Source of the DNA: an uncultured Erysipelotrichaceae bacterium
Lineage (GTDB): Bacteria > Bacillota_I > Bacilli_A > RFN20 > CAG-826
Direction of reading: 5' to 3'
Assembly: GCA_947166565.1 (NCBI GenBank)
Contig: CAMVEL010000015.1
Span: 1 to 45,074, forward strand
Length of the DNA stretch: 45,074 bases
Under the pieces are notes generated by a model. It had not been told where the DNA came from. It made no database searches and saw only the letters and a program-made list of their open reading frames with translations. The translations under genes were made by a program, and so were the position numbers. Below are positions 33,400 through 40,818 of the stretch, in pieces; the stretch's first letter is position 1; each line of letters starts with the position of its first letter.

Positions 33400-34131
33400 A
33401 TGAAAACATCATTCATCGTCTGCTTGGTTATATCTTTGGTTTGTGCTTTCGCTTCGTTTTTTGCTAGCGATTCCATTATCTTCGCTTTAGGCGTTGCTTT
33501 GGTTTTCGTTCTTGTTTTGTCTTTATCCGTGATACCAATGGTTGAGAAATTCAAAACAAGGGAAAGAAAGCGACACGAATGTTTCCATTTTATAAATACC
33601 TTCGTGACGACCCTTTCGGTAAGCGAATCAATAGACTTAGCCTATGCTTCATCAATTCAGGGGCAAGGAAGCGAATTGACCTCTTTAAGCCAATCCATTT
33701 CCGAATTGTCCACGATAGAGAAAATCGAATACCTTGCATCCTATTTTGATTCGCCTATCTACCGAATGTTTTTATCGACGTTATCGATTTATCAAGATCA
33801 AGGAGGGGACATAATCCGACTTTCCAACGAACTTCTCGCCGAGCTTACGCGTATCGAGGAAACCGAAAACGACGTCATATCAATCAATCGCAAGAACCTG
33901 ATTCAGTTCGGTTTGCTTTGGTCGATGTCTTTGGCTATTACGGTTTTCCTGAGATTTGGGTTATCAAATTTCTACGATGTATTGAAAACCAGCGTTACCT
34001 TCCTCTCTTGTCTTGCGGCCTTCTTCGTTTTGATGCTTGGCTCAATTGTGGTTTACGTTAGCTTCTATACTGGAGAAAAAATAGCTTTCGGCCTTAGCAA
34101 AAAAGAGGAATACAAGGAGGTCAAGGCATGA
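33400..34131 (+). CDS. tadB: TadB-like inner-membrane platform protein
   Basis: 243 residues with two N-terminal TM helices (FIVCLVISLVCAFASFF and IIFALGVALVFVLVLSLSVIPM), a cytoplasmic helical T2SSF-like region with LSxSxSxSLAYASS and YQDQGGDI blocks, and two C-terminal TM helices. This matches T2SSF/TadB proteins that couple the ATPase to the growing pilus. It ends in ATGA overlap with the next gene. Confidence 0.82.
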   Translation: MKTSFIVCLVISLVCAFASFFASDSIIFALGVALVFVLVLSLSVIPMVEKFKTRERKRHECFHFINTFVTTLSVSESIDLAYASSIQGQGSELTSLSQSISELSTIEKIEYLASYFDSPIYRMFLSTLSIYQDQGGDIIRLSNELLAELTRIEETENDVISINRKNLIQFGLLWSMSLAITVFLRFGLSNFYDVLKTSVTFLSCLAAFFVLMLGSIVVYVSFYTGEKIAFGLSKKEEYKEVKA

Positions 34132-34796
34132 AGAACATACGCAAAAACATGGTTCTTTTGAATCTTAACGAGAACAAGGAATTCGCCGTCTATTTCCTCT
34201 GTGTGGTTTTGTTTATAGGATTAGGTGTCGGCCTATTTATTCTCCGTGGCCAAATCCTATTCCTTCTCTTTCCTGTACTTGGTTTATTGGTGTTCACATA
34301 TTTCTATTTTTCGAGATATGAAAGGATGTTGCGGAAAATAGCATTCCAAGACGAGGAGGAATTCGTAAGCCTCTTTACCTTTTTCCAGGTTTATCTAAAT
34401 GATGGCTTCAACGTTTATAACGCTTTGCAGTCCATTATTTCTTATGCCTCTGATTCGGTGAGGGTTCATTTGGAAAAACTCGTCAATGATATCGAAAACG
34501 ACAAAACAGTGACCCCATACATCGAATTTGCGGATCATTTCAATGATATCCAAATTAATCAGGTGATGCTTTCCGTCTATCAAATGGTCGATCAAGGAAC
34601 CAACGAAGTCTATCTAAGGCAGTTCCGCCAAATTTTCGGTCGTCTGTCCGATCAAAAACATGAACTTGGAAAGCAGAAGAAGATAGAAAGAGTTTCGTCT
34701 CTTTCCGCATTGCCTCTTATTGGCTCAGGAGTCTCAATGGTGATGTTATTGACCGCGTTGGTCGAGATTATGGGAGGTGTTATGAATGGCCTATAA
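34128..34796 (+). CDS. tadC: TadC-like inner-membrane platform protein
   Basis: 222 residues with the same plan as its neighbour: TM helices near residues 16-34 and 37-56, a cytoplasmic helical region (EEEFVSLFTFFQVYLNDGFNVYNALQSIISYA) and a C-terminal TM (LPLIGSGVSMVMLLTALVEIMGGV). The paired arrangement after tadB is the norm in Tad systems, where TadB and TadC form the platform together. It overlaps tadB by 4 and the next gene by 11 bases. Confidence 0.8.
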   Translation: MKNIRKNMVLLNLNENKEFAVYFLCVVLFIGLGVGLFILRGQILFLLFPVLGLLVFTYFYFSRYERMLRKIAFQDEEEFVSLFTFFQVYLNDGFNVYNALQSIISYASDSVRVHLEKLVNDIENDKTVTPYIEFADHFNDIQINQVMLSVYQMVDQGTNEVYLRQFRQIFGRLSDQKHELGKQKKIERVSSLSALPLIGSGVSMVMLLTALVEIMGGVMNGL

Positions 34797-35136
34797 GATT
34801 TCTTTGTTGCTCTCTAGCGTTTTCCTGATGTTCGTTTTTCTTCTTGCCTGCGACTTGATGTGTATTTCCCATATTCATTCAAGTCTTAACGCTCTGGCGA
34901 CCACGGTAGGCTACCGAATCGCCAAAGAGGGGGCGATTTCACAGACAACCGTGAATTTATTGAATAACTACAACGCCAGGATCCTTTCCTCCCATCAAGG
35001 TCCCTTATGGGTTGGAATGACCTTCACGTTCAAATTAAGAAGGGACTACACGCCTTTAATTATGTCCAAAAACACGATGGCGATTACGGTGCAGCACTCA
35101 ACCATCGTGGGCTACTATGACTCGTATTATCAATGA
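34786..35136 (+). CDS. TadE-like pseudopilin, single TM
   Basis: 116 residues. A hydrophobic N-terminal helix (ISLLLSSVFLMFVFLLACDLMC) is followed by a small outside domain; no catalytic motif. Size, N-terminal TM and position after the platform genes fit a minor pilin. I cannot show a prepilin cleavage site. The start overlaps tadC by 11 bases, so translation is coupled. Confidence 0.65.
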   Translation: MAYKISLLLSSVFLMFVFLLACDLMCISHIHSSLNALATTVGYRIAKEGAISQTTVNLLNNYNARILSSHQGPLWVGMTFTFKLRRDYTPLIMSKNTMAITVQHSTIVGYYDSYYQ

Positions 35137-35153
35137 AAGGAGGTGAATAGAAT

Positions 35154-35300
35154 ATGTCCGAAATCAAAGGTCAACTTTTGGGAATGCTCATGGTTCTCGT
35201 CATGTTCGGTCTTTTCGGAAGTGTGCTTTACGCGAGCTTCTCCGGCTCCGTCGACACCCTTTCCCAGAAACTATCTGACGAGACCTCCCTTATAGCTTAA
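35154..35300 (+). CDS. Small Flp-like pilin candidate, 48 residues
   Basis: Short frame with ATG 35154 and TAA 35298-35300, preceded by AAAGGAGGTGA, the strongest ribosome site in the operon, fitting a high-output major subunit. The peptide reads MSEIKGQLLGMLMVLVMFG, then LFGSVLYASFSGSVDTLSQ, then KLSDETSLIA: a short charged leader, KG followed by Q and a long hydrophobic helix, then a soluble tail of about 20 residues. Class III (Flp/archaeal) prepilins are cleaved after Gly in such a position, so cleavage after KG is predicted. The usual Glu at +5 is missing. It is the last gene before a terminator. Confidence 0.75.
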   Translation: MSEIKGQLLGMLMVLVMFGLFGSVLYASFSGSVDTLSQKLSDETSLIA

Positions 35301-35320
35301 ACATAAGCTCCAACAAAAAC

Positions 35321-35356
35321 GCGTAATAGGCAACTGTCGTCTATTGCGCCTTTTTG
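35321..35356 (+). terminator. Terminator of the pilus operon
   Basis: GCGTAATAG (35321-35329) and CTATTGCGC (35341-35349) form a 9-bp stem with one G-U, an 11-nt loop and a TTTTT tail. Confidence 0.85.
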
Positions 35357-35370
35357 TTAGGAAAAATGGA

Positions 35371-35379
35371 TGATATAAT
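35371..35379 (+). promoter_or_regulatory. Extended -10 promoter of acpP
   Basis: TGATATAAT at 35371-35379 is a consensus extended -10. No clear -35 at normal spacing. It lies just after the pilus terminator, about 30 bases before the acpP start. Confidence 0.55.
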
Positions 35380-35409
35380 CACCGAGAACAAGAAACGAGG
35401 AAACTGATT

Positions 35410-35655
35410 ATGGAAAATGAAATAATGGCTCGTATCAAATCGCTTTTCTGCGAAAGGCTTAACATCAAAAACATCGAAATGGACACTGATTTGGCTGGGC
35501 TAGGACTTGATAGTCTCGACGTTGTCGAAATGTGCTATGCGGTCGAAGAAGAAGTCGGCATTCATTTTGAGACCGAAGAACTCTCCAGCTTTAAGACCGT
35601 TGGCGATCTCTTCAACTCCATTGAGAAGAAACTAGCTGAAAAGAAAGCTGCTTAA
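35410..35655 (+). CDS. acpP: Acyl carrier protein
   Basis: 81 residues, carrying fatty-acyl chains on a phosphopantetheine arm in lipid synthesis. The attachment Ser lies in GLDSLDVVEM (residue 37 region). Acidic four-helix ACP sequence of normal length. The start has ACGAGGA. It has its own promoter and no fatty-acid genes beside it. Confidence 0.95.
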   Translation: MENEIMARIKSLFCERLNIKNIEMDTDLAGLGLDSLDVVEMCYAVEEEVGIHFETEELSSFKTVGDLFNSIEKKLAEKKAA

Positions 35656-35708
35656 TTCTCTAGATTTCATCGTAAATATTATTGATATTTAGCCAAGGCG
35701 AAAAAGTG

Positions 35709-35737
35709 TTGCATTCCGCTTTTCGTCCGACTATTAT
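35709..35737 (+). promoter_or_regulatory. Promoter of the tRNA-Asn/tRNA-Glu pair
   Basis: TTGCAT (35709-35714), 17-bp spacer and TATTAT (35732-35737), 26 bases before the tRNA. Confidence 0.7.
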
Positions 35738-35763
35738 ATTCTCCGCCTGAATAAGGTGGTTGC

Positions 35764-35838
35764 GCTCAGCTAGCTCAACGGCAGAGCTCCCGGCTGTTAA
35801 CCGGTAGGTTGTAGGTTCGAATCCTATGCTGAGCGCCA
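35764..35838 (+). tRNA. tRNA-Asn (GTT)
   Basis: Acceptor GCTCAGC with GCTGAGC, D arm GCTCAACGGCAGAGC, anticodon loop CTGTTAA with GTT, T arm GTAGG-TTCGAAT-CCTAT, encoded CCA. The outer pair of the anticodon stem is a C-T mismatch. Confidence 0.94.
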
Positions 35839-35845
35839 TTATTTT

Positions 35846-35922
35846 GGCCCGTTGGAGAAGTGGCTTAACTCATATCCCTTTCAAGGATACACTCATGGGT
35901 TCGAATCCCGTACGGGTCACCA
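35846..35922 (+). tRNA. tRNA-Glu (TTC)
   Basis: Acceptor GGCCCGT with ACGGGTC, anticodon arm TATCC-CTTTCAA-GGATA giving TTC, T loop TTCGAAT and encoded CCA. Second Glu isoacceptor in this window (the other is CTC), cotranscribed with tRNA-Asn. Confidence 0.93.
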
Positions 35923-35934
35923 GCTTAATTAAAC

Positions 35935-35966
35935 AGGACCGATGCTAAAATGCCGGTCCTTTTATT
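35935..35966 (+). terminator. Terminator of the tRNA pair
   Basis: AGGACCG (35935-35941) and CGGTCCT (35954-35960) form a 7-bp stem with a 12-nt loop and a T-rich tail. Confidence 0.85.
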
Positions 35967-36012
35967 TATAAAAGGGACTGTTTTTCTGGATTAAGATCAC
36001 TAAAATTTTGAT

Positions 36013-36999
36013 ATGAAAAAATTTGATAAAAATCAAAATTTTCCTCATTTCATTCATGGTGACTGTTTTTCGGTTTTGAAAGATTTTGAGGCGGAATCCA
36101 TCGATTGCGTTATTACTTCTCCCCCTTATTTCAGGGAACGTGAGAAGAATAAACAATTCAATCTTAATCAAAGCCTTGAATCATATATTGATAACATTTT
36201 GTCCTTTGCACGCGAGATTAAGCGCATTTTGAAAAACGGGGGGAGTTTTTGGCTTAATTTAGGTGATTGTTATCAAAAGACATCCCTTCAACTGATTCCA
36301 ACTAGAATTGCCACAAAACTTATTGAAGATGGATGGATTCTGAACAACGACATCATTTGGAAAAAAGCATCTTATACTCCGACTTCTTACAAAAAAAGAC
36401 TTTCGAGTTCATATGAACATTTTTTCCATTTTGTTAAAACGAATGATTTCTATTATAACCTGGTTGGATTGGACTCCAAAAAAAGAAGGCCGAAAGTCGA
36501 TGGGCAGATAATTAAAACTTCTTCGAATGTCACAGGTATTAATTATTTGAAAATCATTAAATCTTCGATTGCCCTTACGGAGGCGGAAAAACGAAATGCG
36601 GTCCTAGCTTTGGAGGAGTGTATTAATGAAATAAAAGAGGGAAAAATAAGTGATTTCCGTCTTTTGATTAAGGGCCATAACAAAGTAAGTAGCGAAAACA
36701 GAAAAAAAGAACTAGAAAAAAACGGTTTTATAGTTATTAAATCGAAGTACAACAAGCCGTCTGATATTTGGGAAATATTGCCAGAAAAGAAAAGTAATCA
36801 CTACGCTCCATTTCCAGAAGATTTGGTGACGTTTCCAATCATTGTTACCTGCCCTCCAAAAGGAGTTGTCCTCGATCCGTTTGTCGGAAGTGGCACGACA
36901 TGTTATATAGCCATGAAAAACAACAGAAAATCCATTGGTATTGACATAAACAAAGATTTTATTAACTATGCTCAAGAAAGATGCAATAAAAACCAATGA
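36013..36999 (+). CDS. Orphan DNA methyltransferase, class beta (N4-cytosine/N6-adenine type)
   Basis: 328 residues. The catalytic motif IV TSPPY (residues 35-39) comes first and the SAM-binding motif I DPFVGSGTT (from 288) near the C terminus, the beta order. TSPPY is common in N4-cytosine enzymes but also occurs in N6-adenine ones. About 130 central residues form a probable target-recognition insert. No restriction endonuclease gene adjoins it, so it is an orphan. The gene is clearly more A+T-rich than its flanks and sits just after a tRNA-Glu terminator, which suggests horizontal gain. No ribosome site; TAAAAT at 36001-36006 is 6 bases before the ATG, so it may be leaderless. Confidence 0.9.
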   Translation: MKKFDKNQNFPHFIHGDCFSVLKDFEAESIDCVITSPPYFREREKNKQFNLNQSLESYIDNILSFAREIKRILKNGGSFWLNLGDCYQKTSLQLIPTRIATKLIEDGWILNNDIIWKKASYTPTSYKKRLSSSYEHFFHFVKTNDFYYNLVGLDSKKRRPKVDGQIIKTSSNVTGINYLKIIKSSIALTEAEKRNAVLALEECINEIKEGKISDFRLLIKGHNKVSSENRKKELEKNGFIVIKSKYNKPSDIWEILPEKKSNHYAPFPEDLVTFPIIVTCPPKGVVLDPFVGSGTTCYIAMKNNRKSIGIDINKDFINYAQERCNKNQ

Positions 37000-37092
37000 A
37001 CAGTCTTATGGATAAATCCCCTTTTTGCCTAAAACTTTTTAAACTGGTTACTTGGCTCAATGAGATTTATGCAAGCGGGGCAATTTAGTTTT

Positions 37093-37101
37093 TGTTAAGA
37101 T
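37093..37101 (+). promoter_or_regulatory. Extended -10 of the GNAT gene (leaderless)
   Basis: TGTTAAGAT (37093-37101) is an extended -10; 7 bases separate it from the ATG at 37109, so the start codon should be at or next to the transcript end. Confidence 0.5.
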
Positions 37102-37108
37102 ATATCCA

Positions 37109-37642
37109 ATGAAGAAGATAGACATTCATCTAGAAAAGATCGATTGGGACAATTATCGCAAAGTCCTTAAACTTAGAGTAACGAAAGAACAAGAGAATTA
37201 TGTTGCAAGCAACAAAGCGAGCCTCATCCATGCTTTCGTACAGTCTTCAGAAGGCACGCCAGTCCATGCTTTCGCGGTAAAAAACGGGAAGACCATCGTT
37301 GGATTTATGCAGATTATGTACGATAACGATTGGACGGGGTATGAAAGAGATGATTGGTTAACTAGCGAAACCTATAAGCAATACGAAGGAAGGCCATATT
37401 ACTATATTTGGAGATTCATGATCGATAAGAAATACCAAGGACGCGGTTATGGCAAAGAGGCCTTTAAACAAACGCTGGATCTCATTAAAACCTTTCCTGA
37501 TGGCAAAGCCGATTATGTTGTTATCTCCTATGAAAGGAACAATGAAAGAGGAAGGAAACTTTATGGTTCGTTTGGTTTCGAAGAGACTTTTACAGAATTC
37601 CTTCATGATGATGACGAAATAACGGCCGTGTTGAGGATTTAA
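37109..37642 (+). CDS. GNAT family N-acetyltransferase
   Basis: 177 residues. Acetyl-CoA-binding motif A is DKKYQGRGYGKEA (R/Q-x-x-G-x-G/A), followed by VVISYERNNERGRKLYGSFGFEET. The pattern resembles the PaiA/BltD polyamine-acetyltransferase branch, but substrate assignment is only a guess. It moves acetyl from acetyl-CoA to an amine in the cytoplasm. There is no ribosome site; see the leaderless promoter. Confidence 0.87.
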   Translation: MKKIDIHLEKIDWDNYRKVLKLRVTKEQENYVASNKASLIHAFVQSSEGTPVHAFAVKNGKTIVGFMQIMYDNDWTGYERDDWLTSETYKQYEGRPYYYIWRFMIDKKYQGRGYGKEAFKQTLDLIKTFPDGKADYVVISYERNNERGRKLYGSFGFEETFTEFLHDDDEITAVLRI

Positions 37643-37655
37643 GGACTTTTTATTT

Positions 37656-37721
37656 ATTTTTGGGCTTATTTTTAGGTAGACTTAAGCCGTAAATAGAAAA
37701 AGAACCCAAAAATGGCTTAAG
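37656..37721 (+). promoter_or_regulatory. Interleaved inverted repeats in the leader of the ABM-flavodoxin operon
   Basis: Two competing pairings: ATTTTTGGG (37656-37664) with CCCAAAAAT (37705-37713), and CTTAAGCC (37681-37688) with GGCTTAAG (37714-37721). GGCTTA (37663-37668) can also pair with TAAGCC (37683-37688). The 3' arm touches the AAGGA ribosome site of the next gene, so one fold would hide it. This is the geometry of a translational switch; no known riboswitch class is recognised. Confidence 0.4.
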
Positions 37722-37730
37722 GACGTTTGT

Positions 37731-38051
37731 ATGTTGACTGTGTTGATTCGATATAAAGGCAAAAACGGAGCTGCCGGGAAGTTCGTTAGCGAAATGATTT
37801 CTTCTGGCCTGGTTGAGCAAATAAGAAAAGAAGAAGGTAACCTTAGATATGAATATTTTTTTCCCGAAACCGAGGATGAATCCGTTTTGCTCGTGGATTC
37901 TTGGGCTAATCAAGAGGCCTTGGATAGACACCATAAACTGCCGTTGATGGAAAGAATCAAAGAATTAAGAGAAAAATGCGACCTTCATATGGAAGTTGAG
38001 AAATACCAATCACTCCTAAATGAAGGGGACGAAAAATATATTAGGAGATAA
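37731..38051 (+). CDS. Antibiotic-biosynthesis monooxygenase (ABM) family, YgiN-like quinol monooxygenase
   Basis: 106 residues of ferredoxin-like fold. The GNLRYEYFFPETEDESVLLVDSWANQEALDRHHKLPLME segment, in two stretches, is characteristic of YgiN-type proteins, whose conserved His and Trp lie near the active pocket. Possible role: oxidation of a quinol or aromatic substrate without cofactor. AAGGA precedes the ATG. The flavodoxin lipoprotein gene begins just after its stop, so it heads a three-gene redox operon. Confidence 0.87.
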   Translation: MLTVLIRYKGKNGAAGKFVSEMISSGLVEQIRKEEGNLRYEYFFPETEDESVLLVDSWANQEALDRHHKLPLMERIKELREKCDLHMEVEKYQSLLNEGDEKYIRR

Positions 38052-38055
38052 CAAG

Positions 38056-39003
38056 ATGAAAAAGTTTTTCCTTGTCCCCATCATCGCTTTAATAAGCTGT
38101 TCAGGGGGTCCTGGTAGCTCAAGTGGCTCCAGTAGTCAAGAGAGCAGTAGCGATAAAAGCGGAATGATTGACCCAGGCGATGGTAAAATTTTGGTTGCCT
38201 ATTTTTCCGTGACGAACAATACCGAAAAGATTGCCAATTACGCGAAAGAGCATCTTGGCAGCGACATTTTCGAAATAGTCCCAAAGCAAGAATATACCGC
38301 GGAAGACATCGCTTACAATAATTCCGATTGCAGGGCCAACAAAGAACAAAATGACCCGTCTAGTAGACCTGAAATCAAGTTTTCAATCGACGATATATCT
38401 CAATACGACACCATCGTCCTAGGCTATCCGATTTGGTGGAGCCAAGCACCGAAGATCCTATATACGTTTATGGAGTCTTACGATTTTTCGAACAAGACGA
38501 TTCTCCCTTTCTGCACCTCGGGGAGTTCCCCAATCGGTAGCAGTGCCACAAACCTAGCCAAAAGCGCACCAAGTGCCAATTGGCTTGAAGGAAAACGTTT
38601 TTCCGCTAACGCAAGCAAGGAAGAGGTAGGGAATTGGTTGGATGAATCTCTTAAGAAGGAAGAAGATATGAAGTTATATATTGATGAAAACGAGCTAAAC
38701 GTGGTTTGGGAAGATAACGAATCGGTTAAGGCTCTTAAGCAATTGCTCCCGTTAACGATAAATATGCATGAATACGGGGGCTTCGAACAAACGGGCTCCA
38801 TCGGCTCAGCCATCACCAAAAACGATACGCAGATCGATGTTGTCCCAGGAGACATCGTTCTCTATGGCGGGAACGCCATTTCGGTTTTCTACAATGAGAG
38901 TTCTTGGTCATACACAAGGCTTGGGAAGATCAACATGGAGAAAACCGAATTAGAAAAGCTTTTGAACAAATCCTCTGTAACCTTCGTTTTAAAAGGAGAA
39001 TAA
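38056..39003 (+). CDS. Flavodoxin-like lipoprotein with C-terminal cyclophilin-like domain
   Basis: Start ATG 38056 (AGGAGATAACAAG before it); the frame from 38020 lies in the previous gene. The 315-residue protein begins with a lipobox ALISC and a Ser/Gly linker. A flavodoxin_4-like domain (GKILVAYFSVTNNTEKIA FMN loop; TIVLGYPIWWSQAP, then FCTSGSS) follows. The last about 110 residues (KLYIDENELNVVWEDNESV, AL..LLPLTINM, PGDIVLYGGNAISVFYN) match the cyclophilin-like (Cyclophil_like2) fold. It would bind FMN outside the membrane, an uncommon place for a flavodoxin. Probable partner: the reductase encoded next. Confidence 0.85.
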   Translation: MKKFFLVPIIALISCSGGPGSSSGSSSQESSSDKSGMIDPGDGKILVAYFSVTNNTEKIANYAKEHLGSDIFEIVPKQEYTAEDIAYNNSDCRANKEQNDPSSRPEIKFSIDDISQYDTIVLGYPIWWSQAPKILYTFMESYDFSNKTILPFCTSGSSPIGSSATNLAKSAPSANWLEGKRFSANASKEEVGNWLDESLKKEEDMKLYIDENELNVVWEDNESVKALKQLLPLTINMHEYGGFEQTGSIGSAITKNDTQIDVVPGDIVLYGGNAISVFYNESSWSYTRLGKINMEKTELEKLLNKSSVTFVLKGE

Positions 39004-39006
39004 ACC

Positions 39007-39543
39007 ATGAAGAAAATCTTAATTATCTCCACGAGCATCAGGAATGGAAGCAATTCCGAAAAGTTGGCTCATGAGGTCGAAAGGGGCGCAAAAGAAGCAG
39101 GACATGTAGTCGAATTTGTTTCCTTAAAAGACAAAAACATCGCATTCTGCCGTGGCTGTTTGGCTTGCCAAAAACTACATAGATGCGTGATCGGTGATGA
39201 CGCGAATCCTATCGCGGATAAAATGTGCGAAAGCGACGTTATTGTCTGGTCGTCCCCAATTTATTATTACGAGATGTCCGGTCAAATGAAAACGTTGATT
39301 GATAGAGCAAATTCCCTATATTCAAGGGATTACAAATTCAAAGAGGTTTATTTCCTATGCGTCGCCGCCGAAAACGAGGAGTACGTTCCAGAAAAGGCCA
39401 TCGCTGGTCTAGAGGGTTGGATTGATTGCTTTGAAGGAGTTGAACTCAAGAAGACTTTGTTCATCGGCGGATTGAACGGGCCTAACGAGATTGATGGCAA
39501 CAAGAACCTTCATCTTGCTTATGATCTCGGAAAGAACATCTAA
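39007..39543 (+). CDS. Flavodoxin-family NAD(P)H/FMN reductase
   Basis: 178 residues, cytoplasmic flavoprotein of the FMN_red type. FMN-phosphate loop STSIRNGSNSEKLA, conserved FCRGCLACQK (two Cys, as in iron-sulfur flavoproteins/WrbA-like reductases), and SPIYYYEMSGQMKTLIDR. Likely reduces FMN or quinones. Start is 3 bases after the flavodoxin lipoprotein stop. Confidence 0.9.
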   Translation: MKKILIISTSIRNGSNSEKLAHEVERGAKEAGHVVEFVSLKDKNIAFCRGCLACQKLHRCVIGDDANPIADKMCESDVIVWSSPIYYYEMSGQMKTLIDRANSLYSRDYKFKEVYFLCVAAENEEYVPEKAIAGLEGWIDCFEGVELKKTLFIGGLNGPNEIDGNKNLHLAYDLGKNI

Positions 39544-39556
39544 TGGGCTTGAATTA

Positions 39557-39585
39557 TTAAAAACCCGCCGAACAGCGGGTTAATC
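39557..39585 (-). terminator. Terminator between convergent reductase and GGDEF genes
   Basis: AACCCGC (39562-39568) and GCGGGTT (39575-39581) form a 7-bp stem with a 6-nt loop. The A-tract on the left makes a good T-tail on the minus strand for the GGDEF gene; it can act weakly on the plus strand. Confidence 0.8.
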
Positions 39586-39598
39586 ATTATTTGAAAGT

Positions 39599-40717
39599 TT
39601 AAATCTTTCTTCTTTCTCTACCGGATTCATGATAGAAAGCAGCTTTGTCTGCATACATCATTTCCTCCGCTTTCTTCGACATGGTTTTGATATCTGGGCA
39701 ATCGTTGTTTTTCGTTGAATATCCTAAGGCAATAGAGTAATTGGTTTTGCTAAGTTCCATTTTGATTTTCGCCGCTAGGTTCTCCATGGCGTTATCCTTG
39801 GTTGAAAGGGAGATGATGGTGAATTCGTCTCCGCCCATACGATACACGTACATGGAACGCGAATCGATACTATGCTCCAAGACTTCCGCAATCGTCTTGA
39901 TAGCGACGTCCCCAGCTTCATGGCCTTCGTTGTCGTTAATCCATTTAAGGGAATTCATATCAACCATCATAAGGCCTTTGACCTTGCTTTCGATTTTCGC
40001 AAGGTCAGAATAATAGGCCTTACGGTCAAAGAGATTAGTCAAGGCATCGCGAATCGAAGCTTGCTGATAAAGGTGAACGACATAGAACAAGCAAGCGATT
40101 GCAATCGTAGTATTCAATAGATAATCAGCGACGAGGAAGGTCTCAAGAATAACGGCGATGCCAATGAAGCCCGTGCAGATAAGGCTCGCCAGGGCATCGT
40201 AACGATGCCTCCCCTTTAAAGAGACGATGGAATAGATAATGAAATAAACCATCATGACCCCAACGACGAAATAAGCAAAATAGAACAACGGGCCGCGATT
40301 GAATTTTAATGTATTGCCTTCGATGGAATAATAGAAGATCGCTTGGGTTAGGTCCGGGGCAAAGATAAATAGGCCTAAGCAATAGACGATTGCGTTAAGG
40401 ATGATCAGCCCAACCGCAATCCTTAAAACGATTTTCTCAGTGATGGTGATTCGCATGAAGAAGTAGAGAATCAACGGACGGATGATAAATCCTAAAGCGC
40501 AGCAAAATGTCGCGGCAAACAAAAGGTCTGGATGAGTCTGGCAAGCCTTCTCAATTGCATAGATGACAGAAAGCAACAAAGCCGAACTAACTACCAAGAT
40601 TGGCATCAAAACAACGATACGTTTCGCACGATAATTGCGAAGGACCATAAAAATAACGCCCAGGGCAAGGCAGATGAGAAAGAAGTTTTTTAAGAAGAAA
40701 TCAGCCAATGCTTCCAT
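39599..40717 (-). CDS. Membrane GGDEF diguanylate cyclase
   Basis: 372 residues. Six to seven TM helices fill the first about 215 residues (first: FFLICLALGVIFMVLRNY), then a linker (YQQASIRDALTNLFDRKAYY) and a full GGDEF domain. The signature is RMGGDEF (295-299 for GGDEF). The preceding VDMNSLKWINDNEGHEAGD block is intact. No RxxD I-site. It likely senses a membrane signal and makes c-di-GMP. No ribosome site is evident before ATG 40717. No EAL or HD-GYP phosphodiesterase is in the window. Confidence 0.92.
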   Translation of the reverse strand: MEALADFFLKNFFLICLALGVIFMVLRNYRAKRIVVLMPILVVSSALLLSVIYAIEKACQTHPDLLFAATFCCALGFIIRPLILYFFMRITITEKIVLRIAVGLIILNAIVYCLGLFIFAPDLTQAIFYYSIEGNTLKFNRGPLFYFAYFVVGVMMVYFIIYSIVSLKGRHRYDALASLICTGFIGIAVILETFLVADYLLNTTIAIACLFYVVHLYQQASIRDALTNLFDRKAYYSDLAKIESKVKGLMMVDMNSLKWINDNEGHEAGDVAIKTIAEVLEHSIDSRSMYVYRMGGDEFTIISLSTKDNAMENLAAKIKMELSKTNYSIALGYSTKNNDCPDIKTMSKKAEEMMYADKAAFYHESGRERRKI

Positions 40718-40818
40718 AAAGTAAAGTCAGGCGAATGTATCTATAAGGCCCTCGTTGCTTATATTGTAATTCCTTCTAAGGAAAAAGCAAAAGGAATTAT
40801 TCGAAGCAAAAATAGCGT

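Noticed and set aside
35923-37108. Integrated element with attachment-site repeat next to tRNA-Glu
   Set aside because: No integrase and no direct repeat of the tRNA 3' end was found around the methyltransferase gene.
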